Source: Methylibium petroleiphilum PM1 (GTDB lineage: Bacteria > Pseudomonadota > Gammaproteobacteria > Burkholderiales > Burkholderiaceae_C). Taken from it: a stretch of 64,000 bases of DNA. Positions 59,190 to 64,000 of this stretch are shown piece after piece. Where the stretch lies: the NCBI RefSeq assembly GCF_000015725.1, contig NC_008825.1:496001-560000 (forward strand), written 5' to 3'. The stretch's first letter is position 1, and each line of letters opens with the position of its first letter. The notes beneath the pieces were generated by a model, which worked only from the letters and a program-made list of their open reading frames with translations, was not told where the DNA came from and made no database searches. The translations under genes and the position numbers were made by a program.

Positions 59190-60935
59190 ATGAAAGCCTC
59201 CCAGTTCTTCGTCTCCACCTTGAAAGAAGCACCGGCCGACGCCGAGATCACGAGCCACAAGCTGATGATGCGCGCCGGCATGATCAAGCGGCTCGGAGCC
59301 GGCATCTACAGCTACATGCCGATGGGGCTGCGCGTGATCCGCAAGGTCGAGGCGATCATCCGCGAGGAAATGAACCGGGCGGGCGCCGTCGAACTGCTGA
59401 TGCCCGTGGTGCAGCCGGCCGAGCTGTGGCAGGAGACCGGTCGCTTCGAGAAGATGGGGCCCGAGCTGATGCGCGTGAAGGACCGCCACGACCGCGACTT
59501 CATCATCCAGCCGACCAGCGAGGAGGTCGTCACCGACATCGCGCGGCAGGAACTGCGCAGCTACCGTCAGCTGCCGAAGAATTTCTATCACATCCAGACC
59601 AAGTTCCGTGACGAGCGACGGCCGCGCTTCGGCGTGATGCGCGGGCGCGAGTTCACCATGAAGGATGCCTACTCCTTCGACCGTGATGAAGCGGCTGCCG
59701 GCAGGAGCTACGACGCGATGTACGCTGCCTACGGACGCATCTTCGACCGTTTCGGCCTCAGCTACCGTGCGGTGGCGGCCGACACCGGCGCGATCGGTGG
59801 CGACCGCTCGCACGAGTTCCAGGTCATCGCCGAGACGGGTGAGGATGCGATCGTCTACTGCCCGACCAGCGATTACGCGGCCAACATCGAGCTGGCCGAG
59901 TGTCTGCCGCTCGCCGCGCAACGGCCGGTGCCGATTCAGCCGCTGACCAAGACGCCGACGCCCGGCAAGGCGACCTGCGCCGATGTGGCGGCCCTGCTGA
60001 ATCTGCCGCTGACGCAGACAGTGAAATCGCTGGTGCTGGCGACTGACGATCGCAATGACGGCGGCGACATCGTCAAGACCACCGTCTGGCTGCTGCTGGT
60101 GCGGGGCGATCATGAGCTCAATGAGGTCAAGGCCGGCAAGCTGCCAGGCCTGAAGGCGGGCTTTCGCTTCGCGACCGTCGGTGAGATCGATGCGCACTTC
60201 GGCTGCAAGCCGGGCTACCTGGGACCGATCGGCCTGAAGCAGCCGGTGCGTGTGATCGCCGACCGGACGGTGGCGCACATGGGCGACTTCGTCTGCGGCG
60301 CCAACGACGCCGACTTCCACTACACCGGCGTCAACTGGGGCCGCGACCTGCCCGAGCCCGACCTCGTGGCCGACATCCGCAATGCCGTCGTGGGCGACCC
60401 TTCGCCGGACGGCAAGGGCGTGCTGGCGATCCAGCGTGGTATCGAGGTCGGCCACGTGTTCTACCTCGGCACCAAGTACAGCGCCGCGATGAACGCCACC
60501 TACCTCGATGAGACCGGTAAGCCGCGGCTGATGGAGATGGGCTGCTACGGCATCGGCGTCACGCGCATCCTCGGCGCGGCGATCGAGCAGCGCCACGACG
60601 CGCGAGGCATCGTGTGGCCGACCGCGATCGCGCCCTTCGAGGTGGTCATCTGCCCGATCGGTTACGACCGTTCGGCCGAGGTCAGGCAGGCCGCCGACAC
60701 TCTGCACGACGAACTGCAGGCACTCGGCATGGACTTGATGCTCGACGACCGCGGTGAGCGTCCCGGTGCCATGTTCGCCGATTGGGAACTGATCGGCATT
60801 CCGCAGCGCGTGGTGATCTCGGACCGCGGGCTGAAGGAGGGGCAGGTCGAGTTGCAGGGCCGGCAGGAGGCCGAGGCCGGCAAGCTGGCAGTCGCCGAGG
60901 TGGTCGCGCAGTTGCGTGCGCGCTTGCGCGACTGA
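59190..60935 (+). CDS. proS: Prolyl-tRNA synthetase ProS
   Basis: 581-residue class II synthetase, bacterial type. Motif 2 region [25 protein letters not shown], editing (INS) domain about 225-385, motif 3 [12 protein letters not shown], and a C-terminal anticodon-binding domain. Start ATG 59190 gives [15 protein letters not shown]; the longer frame is the antisense of rppH. Confidence 0.97.
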   Translation: MKASQFFVSTLKEAPADAEITSHKLMMRAGMIKRLGAGIYSYMPMGLRVIRKVEAIIREEMNRAGAVELLMPVVQPAELWQETGRFEKMGPELMRVKDRHDRDFIIQPTSEEVVTDIARQELRSYRQLPKNFYHIQTKFRDERRPRFGVMRGREFTMKDAYSFDRDEAAAGRSYDAMYAAYGRIFDRFGLSYRAVAADTGAIGGDRSHEFQVIAETGEDAIVYCPTSDYAANIELAECLPLAAQRPVPIQPLTKTPTPGKATCADVAALLNLPLTQTVKSLVLATDDRNDGGDIVKTTVWLLLVRGDHELNEVKAGKLPGLKAGFRFATVGEIDAHFGCKPGYLGPIGLKQPVRVIADRTVAHMGDFVCGANDADFHYTGVNWGRDLPEPDLVADIRNAVVGDPSPDGKGVLAIQRGIEVGHVFYLGTKYSAAMNATYLDETGKPRLMEMGCYGIGVTRILGAAIEQRHDARGIVWPTAIAPFEVVICPIGYDRSAEVRQAADTLHDELQALGMDLMLDDRGERPGAMFADWELIGIPQRVVISDRGLKEGQVELQGRQEAEAGKLAVAEVVAQLRARLRD

Positions 60936-61555
60936 TGCAGGGCACCCGCCGGCTCGTCCTGTTCGCTGGCCTGGGCCTCGCCGCAGGCCTGTCGCCCGCG
61001 CCGGCCCGTGCCGGATCGCAGATCGAGGAGCCTCTGGCCGATGCGGTGCGCACCGCGCTGTCCGCGGCGGTCTCTCGCGGGGCACCGCCGCGCCCGAGCT
61101 TCGCCAGCACCGAGGAACGGCTCGCCTACCTGCGTTGGCTTGGTGCGATGAGCCAGCGTTTGCAGAAGCGCAAGGCCGAACACCTCACGCGCGTCGAGTT
61201 CCTCGAAACCCTCTGGTATGAAAGCCGCCGCGCCGGACTCGATCCGGGGCTGGTGCTGGGGTTGGTGGAAGTCGAGAGTGGCTTTCGCAAGTACGCGGTG
61301 TCGGTGGCCGGCGCGCGCGGTTACATGCAGGTGATGCCGTTCTGGATGCGAACCATCGGCGATGGCGACGTCGGCCGTCTGTTCCATCTGCAGACCAACT
61401 TGCGCTTCGGCTGCGTGATCCTGCGGCATTACCTCGACCGCGAGCGCGGTGACCTGTACCTCGCGCTGGGCCGCTACAACGGCAGTCGCGGCCGCCCCGA
61501 GTATCCGAACGCCGTGTTCGCCGCGCGCAAGCGGTGGGAATACAAGCCCGGCTGA
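60935..61555 (+). CDS. Lytic transglycosylase (SLT domain)
   Basis: 206-residue exported peptidoglycan lyase: signal peptide about 1-25, SLT domain about 80-195. The catalytic Glu is in VEVESGFRKYAVS, followed by ARGYMQVMPFW and LGRYNGS. It overlaps proS by one base (TGATG). Paralog assignment within the MltC/Slt group is not possible. Confidence 0.9.
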   Translation: MQGTRRLVLFAGLGLAAGLSPAPARAGSQIEEPLADAVRTALSAAVSRGAPPRPSFASTEERLAYLRWLGAMSQRLQKRKAEHLTRVEFLETLWYESRRAGLDPGLVLGLVEVESGFRKYAVSVAGARGYMQVMPFWMRTIGDGDVGRLFHLQTNLRFGCVILRHYLDRERGDLYLALGRYNGSRGRPEYPNAVFAARKRWEYKPG

Positions 61556-61568
61556 GCGGCTCCGAACC

Positions 61569-62132
61569 TCAGAGACCCGACCACGCCCTGGGCGTCGCGG
61601 CGTCGAGCCCCAGCAGGCCGAGCACTCGTTCCACCGTGTCGTCGACCAGCTCGTCGATGCTCGCTGGCCGGTGGTAGAAGGCCGGCAACGGTGGGAACAC
61701 AATGCCGCCCATCTCGGTCACCGCGGTCATGTTGCGCAGATGTGCCAGGTTGAACGGTGTTTCGCGCACCAGCAGCAGCAGCCGGCGTCGCTCCTTCAGC
61801 GTCACGTCGGCAGCGCGCGTCAGCAGGTTGTCGCCGAAGCCATGCGCAATGGCGGCCAGCGACTTCATCGAACACGGCGCGATGACCATGGCCGCGGTCG
61901 CGAAGCTGCCGCTGGCGATGCAGGCGCCAATGTCACCGGGCGCATGCGCGTGATCGGCCAGCGCTTCCAGCGCCTGCCGGTCCAGGCCGAGTTCGTGATG
62001 CACGTTCAGCACGCCGGCCGGCGTCACGACGAGGTGCGTCTCGGCGCCCAGCGCGCGAGCGCGTGCCAACAAGCGTGTGCCGTAGACCGCGCCGGTCGCT
62101 CCGGTGATGCCGACCACGAGGCGTCGGGTCAT
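61569..62132 (-). CDS. ubiX: Flavin prenyltransferase UbiX
   Basis: 187-residue enzyme making prenylated FMN for the UbiD decarboxylase in ubiquinone synthesis. VVGITGATGAVYG flavin loop, the APCSMKSLAAIAHG segment, LVRETPFNLAHLRNM, and PPLPAFYHRP. Normal length. Confidence 0.96.
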   Translation of the reverse strand: MTRRLVVGITGATGAVYGTRLLARARALGAETHLVVTPAGVLNVHHELGLDRQALEALADHAHAPGDIGACIASGSFATAAMVIAPCSMKSLAAIAHGFGDNLLTRAADVTLKERRRLLLLVRETPFNLAHLRNMTAVTEMGGIVFPPLPAFYHRPASIDELVDDTVERVLGLLGLDAATPRAWSGL

Positions 62133-62211
62133 GTGCTGTACCTTCAGGTGAAGGGTCGTCCTGCGAGGCAGGACGACGGCGGCCAGGACGGTGGCCGTGC
62201 GGAGCGGGGCC

Positions 62212-62544
62212 TCAGGCCTGGGTGCTCAACAGCGGCTGCAGTTCACCGGACTGGTACATCTCGGCCATGATGTCCGAGCCACCGACGAACTCGCCGTTCA
62301 CATACAACTGCGGGATAGTGGGCCAGTTGGCGTAGTCCTTGATGCCCTGGCGGATGCCGTCGTCCTCGAGCACGTTCACCGTGGCCAGGTCGGTGACGCC
62401 GCAGGCCTTCAGGATCTGCACGGCGCGGCCCGAGAAGCCGCACATCGGAAACTGCGCGCTGCCCTTCATGAACAGCACCACGCGGTGGGACTTGACCAAC
62501 TGGTCGATGCGCTGCTGGACGTCGGAGGAGGTGGTCTGGGTCAT
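62212..62544 (-). CDS. grxD: Monothiol glutaredoxin GrxD
   Basis: 110-residue monothiol glutaredoxin that carries [2Fe-2S] clusters with glutathione. Active site CGFS, WPTIPQLYVNGEFVGGSDI. Start at MTQTTSSDVQQ (62544). Immediately upstream of prmC in many relatives; here an outer-membrane-like protein gene intervenes. Confidence 0.95.
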   Translation of the reverse strand: MTQTTSSDVQQRIDQLVKSHRVVLFMKGSAQFPMCGFSGRAVQILKACGVTDLATVNVLEDDGIRQGIKDYANWPTIPQLYVNGEFVGGSDIMAEMYQSGELQPLLSTQA

Positions 62545-62634
62545 GATGGCTCGCGGCAAGAATTCGGAAACAGCCGCGGTTATACGGCAAAGCGGGCCGC
62601 TGTCGGCCGCCGCCGCGGCAAATCCCCACCCGGG

Positions 62635-63324
62635 TCAGAACGAGTATGAGGCGCCGAGTTGCAGCAACGGACTCAGTTGCAGATCGCGCAGGCTGTCGCT
62701 CAGGCCCTGTTGGCCGAAGCGCACGGCCGAGCGCGGTTGCAGCGCCACCAGACCGACGTCGGCGCTGAAGCCCCAGCCGCCACCGGTGGCGCGCAAGGAC
62801 TGCAGCCCGGTGTAACCCACGCCCACATAAGGCACCGAACTGTTGCCCTCCTCCGTGCCCAGCCCTGGGTTCGCGAGGCTGAAGTTGCGTCGCACCGCGC
62901 TGAAGCTGCCGCTCAATGCCGTCAGGCCTGACGGCAGCGAGGACCATGCTGCGCTACGCGGTCCGTAGATCAGCCCGCCGGTGGCTCGCAGCCCACCGCT
63001 GTAGCCTGCGCCGGCGATGCCTTGCTGAAAAAAGTAATAGTCGCCGAACAGGCTCAGACTCTGTTGCGGACGTTCCCCGCCGTAGGCGGTGATGGTGTCC
63101 AGCCCCGGGTCGTAGCGCCCGCCGGCCAAGGCCGCTGGGCTGCCGCTGATGAGTCCGAGCCGGCCTTGCCAACGAGGCCAGATACTGTCGCTGCCGCGCA
63201 GGCCGAGGCCACCGGCGTGGGGGGAGGACGTGATGGGTTCGCCGCTCCAGGCGGGCGTGACGCCCGCCGCCATCGCGAAGACCAGGGGCAGTGTCGGGCG
63301 GAACAAGGTGCGGCACACAGGCAT
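62635..63324 (-). CDS. Predicted outer-membrane beta-barrel-like protein
   Basis: 229-residue hypothetical exported protein. Signal peptide about 1-26 (ending TPAWS), then alternating Gly/aromatic strands (LFGDYYFF, GGLRATGGLIYG, YVGVGYTGL, GWGFSADVGLVAL) and a terminal LGASYSF ending in Phe, the usual C-terminal signal of outer-membrane barrels. No specific family recognised. GAGGAG lies 6 bases before ATG 63324. Confidence 0.65.
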   Translation of the reverse strand: MPVCRTLFRPTLPLVFAMAAGVTPAWSGEPITSSPHAGGLGLRGSDSIWPRWQGRLGLISGSPAALAGGRYDPGLDTITAYGGERPQQSLSLFGDYYFFQQGIAGAGYSGGLRATGGLIYGPRSAAWSSLPSGLTALSGSFSAVRRNFSLANPGLGTEEGNSSVPYVGVGYTGLQSLRATGGGWGFSADVGLVALQPRSAVRFGQQGLSDSLRDLQLSPLLQLGASYSF

Positions 63325-63501
63325 GGCGAGCTCCTCGGGCAGACCGGGAAAGCGCCGGGCATTGCATCCGGGCCTTCCGAAAATCGATCCTACGCCGCTG
63401 CGACGGCTTGTGGGATCGGGGTCGTCGGATCGCAACAGGCACGCGCGTGGCGGTGCGATCTTTCGCACGGTCCGCGCACCGGGGCCGGGGCCCTCCCAGG
63501 T

Positions 63502-64000
63502 TCAGTCGCGGCAGCGACCGCCCGAGCAGCGTGGCTGGCCGCCCAGGTCATGCCGGGTGGCGATGTGCTCGAAGCCCGCCACGCCGAGCAAAGCCTGGAC
63601 CGCCTCGGCTTGGTCATAGCCGTGCTCGATCAGCAGCCAGCCGCCCGCTGTCAGGAAGCTCGCGGCGCTCGCAACGATGTGACGGATCGCTGCCAAGCCG
63701 TCAGGTCCGGAGGTGAGCGCACGCTGCGGTTCATGTGTCAGGGCATCGAGGTGGCAGTCGCCATCGGCGATGTAGGGCGGATTGCTGACGATCAGCGCGA
63801 ATCGGCGGCCTTCGAGGGCCGAGAACCAGTCGCTGAGCCGCCATTCGACCGCCAAGCCAAGTCTGCCGCCGTTCCGCTCGGCGACCGCGAGGGCGTCCGA
63901 GCTGGCGTCCACGGCGGTCACACGGCACGTGGGGCGTCGCGCGGCCAGCGCCAGCGCGATCGCGCCGCTTCCCGTGCCAAGGTCGGCCACGGCAGTCTCG
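63502..64000 (-). CDS. prmC: Peptide release-factor glutamine methyltransferase PrmC, C-terminal part
   Basis: C-terminal 166 codons; the start is beyond the window. The enzyme methylates the GGQ glutamine of RF1 and RF2. AdoMet loop DLGTGSGAIALALA, the catalytic NPPYI motif, and ALTSGPDGLAAIRHI are present. The frame is open to the edge. Confidence 0.94.
   Translation of the reverse strand, partial: ETAVADLGTGSGAIALALAARRPTCRVTAVDASSDALAVAERNGGRLGLAVEWRLSDWFSALEGRRFALIVSNPPYIADGDCHLDALTHEPQRALTSGPDGLAAIRHIVASAASFLTAGGWLLIEHGYDQAEAVQALLGVAGFEHIATRHDLGGQPRCSGGRCRD

Overview
The window is GC-rich, densely packed chromosomal DNA. It reads as a betaproteobacterium of the order Burkholderiales, probably near the Rubrivivax/Leptothrix/Methylibium group. 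The evidence is the gene neighbourhoods (mur-fts-lpxC; dusB-fis-purH; pilB-pilC-pilD-coaE-zapD-yacG-mutT; ispB-rplU-rpmA-obgE-proB; argB-slmA), a PHA granule protein, and a hairpin-rich repeat family I associate with that group. The genus is inference. I see no IS element, phage, CRISPR array or rRNA. One tRNA is present. No stretch longer than 300 bases lacks a gene.

Layout. 1-14333: division and cell-wall (dcw) cluster murE(partial)-murF-mraY-murD-ftsW-murG-murC-ddl-ftsQ-ftsA-ftsZ-lpxC, all plus strand and mostly overlapping, then two tiny paralogous membrane proteins. 14825-27700: a quinoprotein (PQQ) alcohol-oxidation island. It holds a SoxYZ-like carrier, a metallo-beta-lactamase-fold relay protein, a PQQ dehydrogenase with a lanthanide-type D-x-D metal site, and a reverse-strand operon of a calcium-type PQQ dehydrogenase, an exported pentapeptide protein and a cytochrome c. 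A histidine kinase/response regulator pair, a sigma-54 activator, and pedF/pedG-like genes follow. 27727-32858 (minus): dusB-fis-purH-plsC-cdsA-like-ruvC. 32966-37973: YqaA-like protein, patatin phospholipase, a secreted calcium-loop protein, a phasin-like protein and a double-SDR fusion resembling fatty acyl-CoA reductases. 38019-43678 (minus): copper/metal resistance cluster. 43812-64000: housekeeping genes (argB, slmA, ATPase, mutT, yacG, zapD, coaE, pilDCB, tRNA-Pro, ispB, rplU, rpmA, obgE, proB, rppH, proS, lytic transglycosylase, ubiX, grxD) ending in partial prmC.

How it works together. The most interesting region is the quinoprotein island. It carries two PQQ dehydrogenases with different metal-site signatures, two paralogous electron-accepting cytochromes, and accessory relay proteins. 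It has two regulators with visible candidate targets. Sigma-54 -24/-12 elements precede the lanthanide-type dehydrogenase, pedF and, more weakly, the SoxYZ-like carrier; an inverted repeat lies upstream of the first two. A separate motif, TCTCCCGAT, lies in the same orientation upstream of both dehydrogenases: tandem at the calcium-type gene, single and abutting the -24 element at the lanthanide-type gene. This suggests a rare-earth switch rewired through sigma-54.

The second theme is hairpin repeats that have become coding. One sits in frame inside essential murD, one forms the N-terminus of the relay metallohydrolase precursor, and others bridge or follow dcw genes as short open frames.
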